Shown here: positions 1 through 8,546 of the stretch, piece after piece | Numbering within the stretch: position 1 is the first letter of the stretch | Layout: every line of letters starts with the position of its first letter | Assembly: GCF_001010805.1 (NCBI RefSeq) | Contig: NZ_CP011477.1 | Span: 1,441,001-1,505,000 of the forward strand | DNA length: 64,000 nt | Direction of reading: 5' to 3' | From: Spongiibacter sp. IMCC21906 | GTDB lineage: Bacteria; Pseudomonadota; Gammaproteobacteria; Pseudomonadales; Spongiibacteraceae | Made by a program: the position numbers and the translations under genes | Notes under the pieces: generated by a model | The model's input: only the letters and a program-made list of their open reading frames with translations | The model's database searches: none | What the model was told of the DNA's origin: nothing

Positions 1-2
1 AA

Positions 3-1007
3 CAAGCTCGTCTTGCTGACTGTTTCCACTTATTGGGTACGATGTTGTTTGGTGCCGGGATCTGGCTGGTTTCCCAGATTTACCATATCAGTGGCCATTA
101 CCCCGATGCCTTTATGCTCTGGGCAGGCGGTGCTGTCATTATGGCGTGGGTTTTACCCTCGGCGGCGCAGGGTATGTTGGCTGCCGTATTAATTGTGCTG
201 TGGAGTGGTTTGGAGATTTTTGAATTCCAGACATTTCACCAGTTGGGAACATGGGGCTTGGTGCTGACAATACTGCCCTTGGCGTGGCTGCAGCGCTCAC
301 TGCCGTTATTTGGTCTCAGTCTACTGCTGTTGCCGTTAAGCTATTGCTTCACGGTGAGCGCGCTAAACGACGTTCTGGTGTTGTTATCGCTGTGGTGGAT
401 CGCCGGGGCATACTTGGCACTTTCTCGCTTGTCTTCCGCTTCGCCCTTTCCGGAAAGCAGTAAGCCGCTGCGAAAAATCGCTTTACTTATATTGCTGCCG
501 CTCTTGTTTCTGAGCAGTTTTATGGATATTGCCGATACCAGTTTGGTGGCCGTATTTTCAAATGCTTATCAGACCGCGTATTACACGCTTCCCTTATTAG
601 CGTTTATTGCAAGCTGGAGCGTGGTCATACTTCGGGAACAAAGTCGGCCCCAGCATCTTCGTGATTGGTTTGAATCCGCGATGGTTATTCTTAGTGGCAT
701 ACTGGTGCTTGGCTTGAGCCTGGGGCTGAATATCGCTGTCCTTGCCTGTGTGATGGCCAACTTTTTTGTGCTGGGGTTTGCGCTGTTATTTATTTGGCGG
801 GGGACCGAATCGGTGCACTGGCGGCTCACCACCTTGGGGTGCTTATTGTTGGCAGCACTAGTTTTTGCCCGGTTTAACGATTTGTTTGAAAGCCTGTTGG
901 CAAGGGCGGTGGTGTTTTTGCTATTAGGCGCGGTGATGTTTGTGGTGGGGCTGCGTTACTCCCGTCAAAGCGAGCGGCAAAAAATCATGAGGTCACGGCA
1001 TGCGTAG
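3..1007 (+). CDS. DUF2157-family membrane protein, 5' partial
   Basis: The reading frame is open to the left edge of the window, so the true start lies outside it. About 335 residues are visible, almost all in hydrophobic segments (roughly ten). The opening GAGIWLVSQIYHISG stretch, followed by PDAF..W, resembles the DUF2157 family of polytopic inner-membrane proteins, whose function is unknown. It overlaps the next gene by 8 bases (the next ATG lies in its last codons), so the two are translationally coupled. DUF2157 and GDYXXLXY proteins often occur together, which supports both calls. No biochemical role can be assigned. Confidence 0.75.
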   Translation, partial: QARLADCFHLLGTMLFGAGIWLVSQIYHISGHYPDAFMLWAGGAVIMAWVLPSAAQGMLAAVLIVLWSGLEIFEFQTFHQLGTWGLVLTILPLAWLQRSLPLFGLSLLLLPLSYCFTVSALNDVLVLLSLWWIAGAYLALSRLSSASPFPESSKPLRKIALLILLPLLFLSSFMDIADTSLVAVFSNAYQTAYYTLPLLAFIASWSVVILREQSRPQHLRDWFESAMVILSGILVLGLSLGLNIAVLACVMANFFVLGFALLFIWRGTESVHWRLTTLGCLLLAALVFARFNDLFESLLARAVVFLLLGAVMFVVGLRYSRQSERQKIMRSRHA

Positions 1008-2007
1008 CGCATTGATTATTGCCGCAGTGGTGGCGCAGCTATTGGTGCTGGTGATAATGGCTGGCCAGCGAGAGTGGATTTTGCAAAAGGGTGAGCGGGT
1101 GTATATCCGAACGGCACCCGTCGATCCACGGGACCCTATGCGGGGCGACTATGTTCGCCTGAGCTACGCACTTAACTCTCAAAGTCTTTCTGCGTTTAAA
1201 GGGGGTTCTACTGAGAAGCTCCAGCGCGGCAGCCGGGTTTATGCGGTGTTGCGCAAGCATTATGACGACCTCTATGAATTGGATTACCTAAGCCAGCAAC
1301 GCCCCACAAAAATGCCGTTTATCACAGGCCGGGTGCGCTACGTTTATGACGACGTGCTACAAGGTTATGTCGATATTGATTACGGTATTGAACAGTTATT
1401 TGTGCAGCAGGGCAAAGGTCTCGATATTGAAAAACGTCGGGGCCAGCGCGACAGCTTGCAGGTGCCAATGGAGGTCGAGCTTGCCATAGGTGATGCAGGC
1501 CAGGCACAGATTACCAATTATCGCTGGAGCCCATTGGGTATTCAATTACGGCGATTGGACAGAGACAATACTGGCGCTGCAACAAATGACGGCCCCCGCA
1601 GCCCAGTGCTGGAATTTAGCCTGCAGAATGTTTCTGATGAGGTACTGAGTATTGTCGATGGCGACAGTCACTGTGCGCTGCAGCTGCAAATGCTGTCCGG
1701 CCGGGGCGGTTTTGCAAAACCCCGCTACCAGTTATGTGGCCCCACCGAGCTAGATAAGGAGCAGACCATTACCTTGGCACCGGGGCAGTCCCACACCGTG
1801 GTCGTCGATTTAAATCAGCCCCGTTGGTATATGCAGTCTAGCCGCGACGGCGATCGTTGGGGCAGTATTGCTGAACTGGCAGCAACACAGCGGTTCCGTT
1901 TATTGTATAAACCACATAGTGTCTCAGAACTTAAGACCGGGCTACAGAACGTATGGCCAGGCAGTATTGTCAGCTCAGCCTTTAATGCAAGAGGACAAAT
2001 TGATTAG
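1000..2007 (+). CDS. GDYXXLXY domain membrane-anchored protein
   Basis: This 335-residue protein has one N-terminal hydrophobic anchor (about residues 4-21) and a long periplasmic-type remainder. The family signature GDYVRLSY is at about residues 48-55, after DPRDPMR. The GDYXXLXY family is named for this motif and is usually encoded next to a DUF2157 membrane protein, as here. The start codon lies inside the preceding gene with an 8-base overlap, so I infer a two-gene operon acting together in the envelope. The function is unknown. No gene follows for 170 bases, and the downstream DNA is rearranged (REP-like element and katG remnant). Confidence 0.8.
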   Translation: MRSALIIAAVVAQLLVLVIMAGQREWILQKGERVYIRTAPVDPRDPMRGDYVRLSYALNSQSLSAFKGGSTEKLQRGSRVYAVLRKHYDDLYELDYLSQQRPTKMPFITGRVRYVYDDVLQGYVDIDYGIEQLFVQQGKGLDIEKRRGQRDSLQVPMEVELAIGDAGQAQITNYRWSPLGIQLRRLDRDNTGAATNDGPRSPVLEFSLQNVSDEVLSIVDGDSHCALQLQMLSGRGGFAKPRYQLCGPTELDKEQTITLAPGQSHTVVVDLNQPRWYMQSSRDGDRWGSIAELAATQRFRLLYKPHSVSELKTGLQNVWPGSIVSSAFNARGQID

Positions 2008-2099
2008 TTAGTGGAATCTTTTACACCTATAACTAATCAAAAAACGTGGTTGTCCCTTCAAACCAAAAAGGGGTAAACACAAGTATATTTTTTTCAGGG

Positions 2100-2361
<262 letters not shown>

Positions 2362-2385
2362 CGGTCTGGCTGCAACGCACTCGCT

Positions 2386-2409
2386 AAGGCCCCGTGCGGG
2401 GCCTTTTTT
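2386..2409 (+). terminator. Rho-independent terminator of the katG remnant
   Basis: A GC-rich hairpin AAGGCCCC-GTGC-GGGGCCTT is followed by a run of T. It is placed for the katG remnant and could also act on the convergent integrase transcript, since A residues flank the other side. Confidence 0.8.
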
Positions 2410-2437
2410 GTTCTCTCTCGGGCAGCATGCGATGCTG

Positions 2438-3427
2438 CTATTTCGTCTTGGCCCCGGTAACCAACAGCGCGCTCAAGGGGCTGCGTACACCGTGGGCGCC
2501 CTGTTTCAACACATGGGTGTAAATTTCGGTTGTCTTTACATCACTGTGCCCCAACTGCTGCTGCACCGTGCGAATGTCGGCGCCGGACTGTAGCAGGTGA
2601 GTGGCAAAGGAATGGCGCAAAGTATGGCTACCGACCTGCTTCTCAATACCGGCGGCACTGGCCGCCTGGCGAAGTACCTTGTTGATTCCGGTTTCATCAA
2701 TGTGATGACGGCGTAAATTGCTTGTTCCAGGTTCGATACTCAAGCGCGTAGCCGGGAATAGGTATTGCCAGGGGAGTTGCTTATTAGCCTTGGGATTTTT
2801 GCGGGCCAGCGCATCTGGCATCCATACGCCAGAAAATTCGGGATGCGCCAAATCCTCCTGCAACAACAACGCAACGCGCTGCTTTTGGGTTAGCAAGGCC
2901 GGAACCAGCTCAGGTGCAAGTGTAGTCAAGCGGTGCTTGTTACCCTTGCCATTCCAGACCTGCAATTGCAACAGGTTTGGCTCTACATCTTTAACCCGCA
3001 GCCGCACAAGCTCGATGCGGCGCAGCCCCGATCCGTAAAGCAACGCGACCATTAACTTATGGACACCTGTCAGCGCGCCTAAAAGCCGCATCACCTCGTC
3101 ATGGGTCAACACGGTTGGCAGCTTCGCCTGACGGGAGGCTCGGCGGAACTGTGATACATCGCCGATGGGTTGCTGCAAAAATTTATCGTAAAGAAACACC
3201 AGCGCATTTAAAGCAATTGCCTGGGTAGCCGCAGACACATTGCGTTCGGTCGCCAGGAAAGTGAGAAACTCCTCCACCGCTGAAGGCGCAAGCGCTGTCG
3301 GGTGTTTCTTGTCGTGAAAGACTATGAAATACTTGATCCAGTACAGATACGAGTCCACGGTTCGGCGACTGTAACGACGAACCAGCATATATTTTTGAAT
3401 GGAATCGAGAAAAGGTGAAGACGACAT
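2438..3427 (-). CDS. intI: Integron integrase IntI (tyrosine recombinase)
   Basis: This 329-residue tyrosine recombinase catalyses attI x attC and attC x attC exchange. N-terminal SAM-like core-binding domain about residues 5-90; catalytic domain about 105-315. The active-site set is complete: R136 (GLRR), K in the beta-hairpin near residue 161-164, H268 and R271 (HTLRH), H294 (LGHSD) and nucleophile Y303 (EIYTH). The extra segment at about 196-222 (HPEFSGVWMPDAL...) is the patch that separates IntI from XerC/D and lets it bind folded single-stranded attC. The start is supported by GGGAGGAG nine bases upstream. It is divergent from a cassette array that starts 220 bases away, the standard integron arrangement. 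No LexA box was evident upstream. Confidence 0.95.
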   Translation of the reverse strand: MSSSPFLDSIQKYMLVRRYSRRTVDSYLYWIKYFIVFHDKKHPTALAPSAVEEFLTFLATERNVSAATQAIALNALVFLYDKFLQQPIGDVSQFRRASRQAKLPTVLTHDEVMRLLGALTGVHKLMVALLYGSGLRRIELVRLRVKDVEPNLLQLQVWNGKGNKHRLTTLAPELVPALLTQKQRVALLLQEDLAHPEFSGVWMPDALARKNPKANKQLPWQYLFPATRLSIEPGTSNLRRHHIDETGINKVLRQAASAAGIEKQVGSHTLRHSFATHLLQSGADIRTVQQQLGHSDVKTTEIYTHVLKQGAHGVRSPLSALLVTGAKTK

Positions 3428-3489
3428 GGATGAATACTCCTCCCTGAGTGCTACTTATCAATGGCCATTCCTTGGCCGACAGTCTCATT

Positions 3490-3650
3490 ATCGTGAACGT
3501 TTCACGATTTCGCCAGTCATGTGGTTGGCTGGCGAAATTTCATGTTGATTTTCAGCAGGTTACAAGACCACAAAATAAAGCGTGAAAATTATGATGACTT
3601 CACGCTAATAATTATTATGAGGCCGTTGGCCTCATTAACATGCTGTTAAC
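3490..3650 (+). other. attI: attI recombination site region with serial inverted repeats
   Basis: This is the segment between intI and the first cassette. The core GTTAAC at 3645-3650 marks the likely crossover point, so cassette 1 begins at 3646. Four inverted repeats lie one after another: 3490-3508 (ATCGTGAA/TTCACGAT), 3508-3537 (TTTCGCCAG/CTGGCGAAA), 3579-3606 (AGCGTGAA/TTCACGCT) and 3617-3635 (ATGAGGCC/GGCCTCAT). An array promoter (Pc) probably lies here, but I cannot place it with confidence. Confidence 0.65.
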
Positions 3651-3654
3651 TGTC

Positions 3655-3987
3655 ATGAGGAAAAGAGCATATTTTCGGTTGTATAAAATATCCCACTTTA
3701 TTGGCTTCTTTTGCTTGGCAGTGGCTCTGGCCGACCATTTTTTTATACCATTTCTGGGTATGCAATTGCAGGTTGTGTTGTTATATGTCGTTGCTATATT
3801 TGTTGGCTTAACTGGGGTTTTTGGTTTTCTATCCGGCCAACCGTTTACATTTGCGCTTGCTCCAGAATTACGCTACCCGAAGGAGGGTACCGAAAAGGAT
3901 GATGAATCACGGGCTTTTGGCTTGGCCTTTACAATAGTCTATTTGCTAGCTTTCGGTATATTTATATTAATCAAGTTCAACAGTTAA
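3655..3987 (+). CDS. Cassette 1: small membrane protein of unknown function
   Basis: The protein has about 110 residues from ATG 3655 (an in-frame ATG at 3640 lies on the attI side of the crossover and would not travel with the cassette). Three hydrophobic stretches (about residues 10-30, 34-56 and 91-110) suggest an inner-membrane protein, with a polar loop PELRYPKEGTEKDDES before the last segment. The stop codon falls within the start of the attC site, as usual for cassettes. I do not recognise the family. Being first in the array, it should be the best expressed if a Pc promoter is active in attI. Confidence 0.65.
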   Translation: MRKRAYFRLYKISHFIGFFCLAVALADHFFIPFLGMQLQVVLLYVVAIFVGLTGVFGFLSGQPFTFALAPELRYPKEGTEKDDESRAFGLAFTIVYLLAFGIFILIKFNS

Positions 3988-4065
3988 CAAGGCAGTGTTG
4001 TCGCCTTCGGCTGGGACTGTCATTCCGCTGGCGCTCCATGCCAGCCCCAAACTGCGGCGTTAGAG
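3982..4065 (+). repeat. attC: attC site 1
   Basis: It runs from the R'' box region (AGTTAAC) to the R' core GTTAGAG at 4059-4065, with internal complementarity. It defines the end of cassette 1. Confidence 0.8.
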
Positions 4066-4071
4066 GTTTTG

Positions 4072-4584
4072 ATGGATTTCGACTTCGAGTCAATGGATCG
4101 GATAGAGAAGGATTTCTCTGGTCTATTCGTCACTCTCTCCATGACGCAGCGAAAAATCAGAGAGCTGCTCATAGAGCACTCTGATGGGAAGGTGTTAAAA
4201 GGCGATGAGCTGGTAGGATGGCTCGGCGAAATTTATACGAAGATTGCCGTAGGTGGCTACCTCGTAGATGACAGCTTTGAACATGATGTTGAAACAGCTA
4301 CCGGAATGGCTATATCAGTCAAAGCTCGGCGCGGCACGAATAGCGGCTGGACTAGGACTAGTGCAATCCCAAAAATTGAAGGGGAGGATATCCCTACACA
4401 TTTAATGTTTGTACATCTAAATGAAGATTATGTTGTTTCAGATATGTGGCTATATCCGTGGAATGATTTGATCTCGCAGGAGCGTTTTCGGAAGCACATA
4501 GTTCGCGGCAATTTTCGTTCTTACTATATGTCGGTAAATCCAACTCGGGACCAAAGGTACAGGGTCTATGCCAGCAACCTCTAA
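4072..4584 (+). CDS. Cassette 2: predicted PD-(D/E)XK nuclease-fold protein
   Basis: The protein has about 170 residues from ATG 4072, just after the attC core (a TTG one codon upstream is less likely). Residues about 45-95 carry WLGEIYTKIA, then a D-rich strand and ISVKARRG. This E...D...VKxR spacing is that of the PD-(D/E)XK phosphodiesterase fold as seen in DUF6998-like proteins. Later hydrophobic strands (THLMFVHL, VSDMWLYPW) also fit a small alpha/beta nuclease core. Known relatives include restriction-type and repair nucleases, so a defence role is possible. The family call is from motif reading only and could be wrong. Confidence 0.6.
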   Translation: MDFDFESMDRIEKDFSGLFVTLSMTQRKIRELLIEHSDGKVLKGDELVGWLGEIYTKIAVGGYLVDDSFEHDVETATGMAISVKARRGTNSGWTRTSAIPKIEGEDIPTHLMFVHLNEDYVVSDMWLYPWNDLISQERFRKHIVRGNFRSYYMSVNPTRDQRYRVYASNL

Positions 4585-4668
4585 CAAGTGGCGGCAATAT
4601 GCTCCCTGCGGTCGCCGGACACCCAAAACGCTGCGCTTATTTGGGCGCCGTTGCGCCGGGCGTTAAAT
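4579..4668 (+). repeat. attC: attC site 2
   Basis: It runs from the R'' region CTCTAAC to the R' core GTTAAAT at 4662-4668. The central part has strong self-complementarity (GGCGGC / GCGCCG stretches). Confidence 0.8.
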
Positions 4669-4975
4669 GTACAAGCAGATGACCGACATTGACCTAAAGT
4701 CCGCAACAATAATGGTTTCTGTATGCTTCCTGGTTGGTGGGGGTATCCAGTATTTCACGGGCTTTTACTGGCTAACAGCAGCGTTGCTGGTAATGGTCGT
4801 TGTTTTGGTCAATGGCCTCATCATATTCAATGAAGATCTTGATGAGAAAGGGTTCGATCATCAAGAGGGGATAACTGATACTCCTGAAGCTAGAGCAGGG
4901 CAAAGTAGAGCAAACAAAGTTCAAGTGGCAATAATTGTTTTGCTTATTATAGGTGCGGCATGGTCATACATTTAA
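4667..4975 (+). CDS. Cassette 3: small membrane protein
   Basis: This 102-residue protein has two adjacent hydrophobic segments (about residues 13-31 and 34-54), a polar acidic linker with QEGITDTPEARAG, and a third C-terminal membrane segment (about 83-101). The ATG overlaps the last two bases of the preceding attC core, so translation begins immediately at the cassette boundary. No family recognised. Its stop lies inside the next attC. Confidence 0.6.
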   Translation: MYKQMTDIDLKSATIMVSVCFLVGGGIQYFTGFYWLTAALLVMVVVLVNGLIIFNEDLDEKGFDHQEGITDTPEARAGQSRANKVQVAIIVLLIIGAAWSYI

Positions 4976-5044
4976 CAAGTCAATCAACTTCGCGCCTTCG
5001 GCGCCGGACGCAGCATAGCTGCGCCGGTTATTGAGGCGTTAGAT
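4970..5044 (+). repeat. attC: attC site 3
   Basis: It has perfect box matches at both ends: R'' ATTTAAC 4970-4976 and R' GTTAGAT 5038-5044. The GCGCC/GGCGC centre forms the folded stem. Confidence 0.85.
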
Positions 5045-5072
5045 GAGTCGCGCCATCAAATATCGAGGAATA

Positions 5073-6731
5073 ATGAAAATAGAAGCCGAAATTGAAAACC
5101 TTAAAAAGATACTCGTCGATGATGAGAAATTTTATCAAATTCCAGACTATCAAAGACCTTATTCTTGGGATAAAGATAATCTATCTGACTTGATAGATGA
5201 TTTAGTCTCGGCCTACCTTGAGAATAAACAAGAAACGTATTTTTGCGGTTCTTTAGTTTTAGTCAATAATGAATCGGATTCTAGATTTGACATTATTGAT
5301 GGCCAGCAAAGAACAACTACATTCACGATAATCTCATGTGTATTTAGAGATGTGTACTTGTCAGAACTAGGTCCTAAAGCAAAAGACTTCATAAGCTCTT
5401 CAATTCAAGATAAATATGAAGACACCAAAAGGAAGTTGAAATTTTTGACAAATGAACAGTATCAAATTGACTTTGAAGAGACTGTTTTAAAGGGTATTGA
5501 TTTTAAATCGACAAAACATATAGAAAAAGATTTTCCTAATAATAAGTATCTTCAAAATGCGCATTACGTCAAAGGTTTTCTGGAAGAAAAATTTACCGAA
5601 CATAAAATTAAACCAGATGACTTCGTCATCTGGTTCTTTGAGAGCGTGGTCTTAACGGTTATAACCTGCCCGTCTCAAGATAGTGCAATTCAAATATTTA
5701 ATGTTCTAAATGACAGAGGGATGCCTCTTAGTTCTATTGATATATTAAAGTCAACTTTGATGCAAAAATTAGACGGAAAAGAAGATCGTAATGCTTTTAA
5801 GGCAAAGTGGGAGTCTATTAATTCAAATCTAAAGTTTTCTGATTTTGATTTAGATAGCATGCTGAACACATACTTGTATTATAAGTTATCAGCTAACCCT
5901 AAAAATAGACTGGATAAAGAGCTTATAAGTATTTTTTCCAAAGAAGGAAAAAGTGCTCTAGAAATAATTAAAGAAATAGGTGATTTCTCCCAAGCCTATG
6001 TAAAAACTTTGAATGAAGAAAATAAGTATCTTTATTGCCTGAAATATTTAAAGCACAGAATATACTGGGTCAGCATTATGTCTACGGCCTTGTTTACAAA
6101 TTACCCTAATATTGAAGAGCTAAAAAAACTTTTAGTCGCCTACTACTATCAAAATTGGATTGCAGGGGCTACGGTAGCTAGGATTAAGCAAGCTAGCTTT
6201 AATATATTGAAGCTAATAAAGTCTAATGCTCCAGTATCTGCTATATCAACAGAAATGCAGGATGGTTTAAAGAAATACTCAACAACTAAAACATTCAAAG
6301 AGGAATTAGAGGGGAGTTGGGTATACGGTCGAAAATGGGATAGAGCTGTTTTATTGTTAGTCGAATATTTTTCTAGTGACGACAGCAAGCAGAGCTATAT
6401 TCCTATCGGAAGCAAATTGCATTTAGAGCATATTTTGCCTCAAAACCCAGATGACGTGGCTGGCTGGAAAAGCACCTTTAGCGCCGAAGAACGTGAGAAG
6501 TGGACTAACTCCCTAGCCAACTTAACATTGCTTTCTATGAGAAAAAATATCCAAGCACAGAATTATTCCTACGATAAAAAAATGGAAACTTATCAAGATA
6601 AGGATAATGTGGTTACACCATTCTTAATAACACAATATGTTATTAAGTGCGGAAAATGGAATATTGAAGAGCTAGAAAAAAGAGACAAGTACTTACGCAC
6701 CAGAATCATGGAAAAACTGGATGTATTCTGA
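5073..6731 (+). CDS. Cassette 4: GmrSD-like DUF262/DUF1524 protein
   Basis: The protein has about 552 residues from ATG 5073, chosen for the GAGGAA just upstream; an in-frame ATG at 5043 lies inside the attC core. The N-terminal DUF262 domain (ParB/sulfiredoxin-like, NTP-binding) carries IPDYQRPYSWDKDNLSDL and FDIIDGQQRTTT within the first 100 residues. The C-terminal DUF1524 HNH-type nuclease domain carries HLEHILPQ and the late N (NLTLLS...N). This architecture is that of GmrSD/BrxU-type enzymes that restrict modified phage DNA. That activity is known for the family; for this gene it is inferred. It is the largest cassette gene and is markedly AT-rich compared with the genomic flanks, which suggests recent transfer. 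Confidence 0.85.
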   Translation: MKIEAEIENLKKILVDDEKFYQIPDYQRPYSWDKDNLSDLIDDLVSAYLENKQETYFCGSLVLVNNESDSRFDIIDGQQRTTTFTIISCVFRDVYLSELGPKAKDFISSSIQDKYEDTKRKLKFLTNEQYQIDFEETVLKGIDFKSTKHIEKDFPNNKYLQNAHYVKGFLEEKFTEHKIKPDDFVIWFFESVVLTVITCPSQDSAIQIFNVLNDRGMPLSSIDILKSTLMQKLDGKEDRNAFKAKWESINSNLKFSDFDLDSMLNTYLYYKLSANPKNRLDKELISIFSKEGKSALEIIKEIGDFSQAYVKTLNEENKYLYCLKYLKHRIYWVSIMSTALFTNYPNIEELKKLLVAYYYQNWIAGATVARIKQASFNILKLIKSNAPVSAISTEMQDGLKKYSTTKTFKEELEGSWVYGRKWDRAVLLLVEYFSSDDSKQSYIPIGSKLHLEHILPQNPDDVAGWKSTFSAEEREKWTNSLANLTLLSMRKNIQAQNYSYDKKMETYQDKDNVVTPFLITQYVIKCGKWNIEELEKRDKYLRTRIMEKLDVF

Positions 6732-6737
6732 AAAATC

Positions 6738-6841
6738 ATCTAACAAATCAAAGCACGCGGACGTGGTAAAGCTGTCACCTTTTGTGCAAAAAAAGCACAA
6801 AAATCGCCAACTTCACCAAGCCGGTGTTTGAGGCGTTATAT
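6738..6841 (+). repeat. attC: attC site 4
   Basis: R'' ATCTAAC 6738-6744 and R' GTTATAT 6835-6841. It contains an internal hairpin TTTGTGC...GCACAAA. The open frame of the next gene extends into this site, but the gene starts after it. Confidence 0.8.
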
Positions 6842-6853
6842 TTCAAGGAAGAT

Positions 6854-7504
6854 ATGTCGTACGGAATAATATTAGCAAAAATCCTTCCTCAGAAATTCTT
6901 AAATGATTTTCTTGATGGAAATTTGCATTTAAATAGTGACAACTATTTTGCTAAAGCTGAATCAGATGGTTTTCTTCGTTCAGACCCTGATGAAGGGGCT
7001 GATGAAGCTATTCAATTTAGAGAAATAGCAATAAAAGATGGCGATGGAAAACGGGTTCCAATTGGAGGGGCTAAAAGCCCTTTAATCCATAGATATGGTA
7101 ATAAACAGTCTCGTAATATCCTATGCCTTTTTATGTTTACAGATAAAGATAATTTTGAGTTCGATATTCGAAATTTGAACTTTGGTGAAGTTGCAGTTGT
7201 TATAACAGATTTGAAAGAATTTATTAAACGTATAAAGACTGCATCAATTAACAAAGGCAAAGAACTATTTCATGGTCCTGTGGAATACATTGATAAAAGC
7301 AATCATCATGGAAGAATGGGTCCATTTAGGAAATTTTTAGATTATGAATATCAAAGTGAATTTAGGTTTGTTCTAACTGAAGATGGTCATAAAGCAGAGC
7401 AAGCTATAAAGTTATCTATTGGTGACATCAGAGATATAGCTTTAGTTTGCTCTAGTGATAAATTATCAGAATTACCGAGCAAGGTTAATAAAAATGAAAT
7501 ATAA
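6854..7504 (+). CDS. Cassette 5: hypothetical protein, possibly DUF2971-like
   Basis: The protein has about 216 residues from ATG 6854, selected because AAGGAAG sits just upstream and because the longer frame (from 6782) would translate attC DNA. The layout is reminiscent of DUF2971 proteins: an N-terminal LNDFLDGNLHLNSDNYF, an acidic DPDEGADE segment, and a C-terminal YEYQSEFRFVL. In DUF2971 a similar pattern is followed by an E-x-E-x-R-type motif. The resemblance is weak and I give no function. The gene is AT-rich like cassette 4. Its stop lies inside the next attC. Confidence 0.6.
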   Translation: MSYGIILAKILPQKFLNDFLDGNLHLNSDNYFAKAESDGFLRSDPDEGADEAIQFREIAIKDGDGKRVPIGGAKSPLIHRYGNKQSRNILCLFMFTDKDNFEFDIRNLNFGEVAVVITDLKEFIKRIKTASINKGKELFHGPVEYIDKSNHHGRMGPFRKFLDYEYQSEFRFVLTEDGHKAEQAIKLSIGDIRDIALVCSSDKLSELPSKVNKNEI

Positions 7505-7567
7505 CAAGTTAAATCATCGGAAAACCACTCGCTACGCTCGCGTTTTCCGCTGTTTAAAGCGTTAGGC
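7499..7567 (+). repeat. attC: attC site 5
   Basis: R'' ATATAAC and R' GTTAGGC 7561-7567, with the stem GGAAAAC...GTTTTCC in the centre. Confidence 0.85.
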
Positions 7568-7591
7568 TTCCAAGATAAGCAGAGAGGCATT

Positions 7592-8239
7592 ATGGAAAAC
7601 CTAGAATGGATCATTGCAGCAGCGACGCTATTAGGGCCTGTACTGGCGGTTCAAGCCCAAAAAGCGATCGAGCGTGCTCGTGAAAGCCGTAATCGCAAGT
7701 CTTGGGTATTCCATAATCTGATGGCAACCCGTGCGGCGCGAGTTTCAGCCGACCATGTTCAAGCCCTAAATATGATTGACCTGGTTTTCTACGGCACTCG
7801 TTTATTAGGCATTCATCGGCGTAAAAAATCAGAGCAAGGGGTTCTCGATGCATGGCGAGAGTACCATGATCACCTCGGAGATCGAGCTGATGATAAGTCG
7901 ATGGAGTTATGGCACACGAAGGGAGATGAGCTTTTTGTAAATCTGCTTTACGCCATGGCGGAGGATGTCGGATACAAATTTGACCGAGTACAGCTAAAGA
8001 AAGGGGCCTACTCACCTATCGCACACGGCCAGTTTGAAGAAGAGCAAGCATTGGTCAGAAGGGGAGCAATAAAAGTTCTTTCAGGTGAGACGCCTCTCAA
8101 AATGGATATCTCTGCTTTTCCAATCAATCAAGAAGCATTGCAGGCCCAAGTGGAGCTTCAGCGTAACCTGAATGATGCACTTTCTGGGGATCGTGCTCTG
8201 AGGGTAGAAGTCACCGGCGGGAAGAGCGATCAAGCCTAA
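7592..8239 (+). CDS. Cassette 6: DUF6680-type membrane-anchored protein
   Basis: This 215-residue protein has an N-terminal hydrophobic segment (about residues 5-20) followed by a long helical, charged cytoplasmic part. The block FHNLMATRAARVSADHVQAL (about residues 40-59), followed by NMIDLVFYG, and a later AWREYHDHLGD match what I know of DUF6680 proteins, often found in mobile and defence contexts. The ATG is 24 bases after the attC core, preceded by AGAGAGG. The biochemical role is unknown. Confidence 0.7.
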   Translation: MENLEWIIAAATLLGPVLAVQAQKAIERARESRNRKSWVFHNLMATRAARVSADHVQALNMIDLVFYGTRLLGIHRRKKSEQGVLDAWREYHDHLGDRADDKSMELWHTKGDELFVNLLYAMAEDVGYKFDRVQLKKGAYSPIAHGQFEEEQALVRRGAIKVLSGETPLKMDISAFPINQEALQAQVELQRNLNDALSGDRALRVEVTGGKSDQA

Positions 8240-8305
8240 CCATGTGGTCAACGGGACGCCAACTACGCTGCGCTTCGTTGTCGCCCATTACCACTGGCGT
8301 TAGAA
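8234..8305 (+). repeat. attC: attC site 6
   Basis: R'' GCCTAAC 8234-8240 overlaps the stop of cassette 6. R' GTTAGAA at 8299-8305. The central stem is GGGACGCCAAC / GTTGTCGCCC. Confidence 0.85.
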
Positions 8306-8318
8306 GGCATTAGATATT

Positions 8319-8528
8319 ATGCAGTCGTCACCGTATTTACTAAAGAATAAGCCCTTGCTAATTGTGTTTGGGCTGTGGATGCTCGTCGGCACATTGATCG
8401 TTTACGGCGGCATGAAATGGTTGACACCACTTATGTATATCATCTTCCCAGTGCTTGCGTACCTTTTCTGGAAAGGCTGGCGAGCAGCAGCAAAACATAT
8501 TTCTGAGGGGTTTAATCGTGATCATTAG
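8319..8528 (+). CDS. Cassette 7: two-helix small membrane protein
   Basis: This 69-residue protein has two hydrophobic helices (about residues 12-31 and 35-50) joined by a short turn, and a basic C-terminus (KGWRAAAKHI). It starts 14 bases after the attC core. There is no recognisable family. The size and topology resemble many orphan cassette products; a toxin-like or immunity-like role cannot be excluded but is not shown. Confidence 0.5.
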   Translation: MQSSPYLLKNKPLLIVFGLWMLVGTLIVYGGMKWLTPLMYIIFPVLAYLFWKGWRAAAKHISEGFNRDH

Positions 8529-8546
8529 AAAGACTGGCGATGTGCC

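Noticed and set aside
3428-3640. LexA (SOS) box for intI
   Set aside because: I looked for CTGT-N8-ACAG near the intI start and found no convincing match, so SOS control is not claimed.
7611-8015. 134-codon minus-strand frame inside the DUF6680-like cassette
   Set aside because: A shadow of the plus-strand gene, which has a ribosome site and a plausible family.
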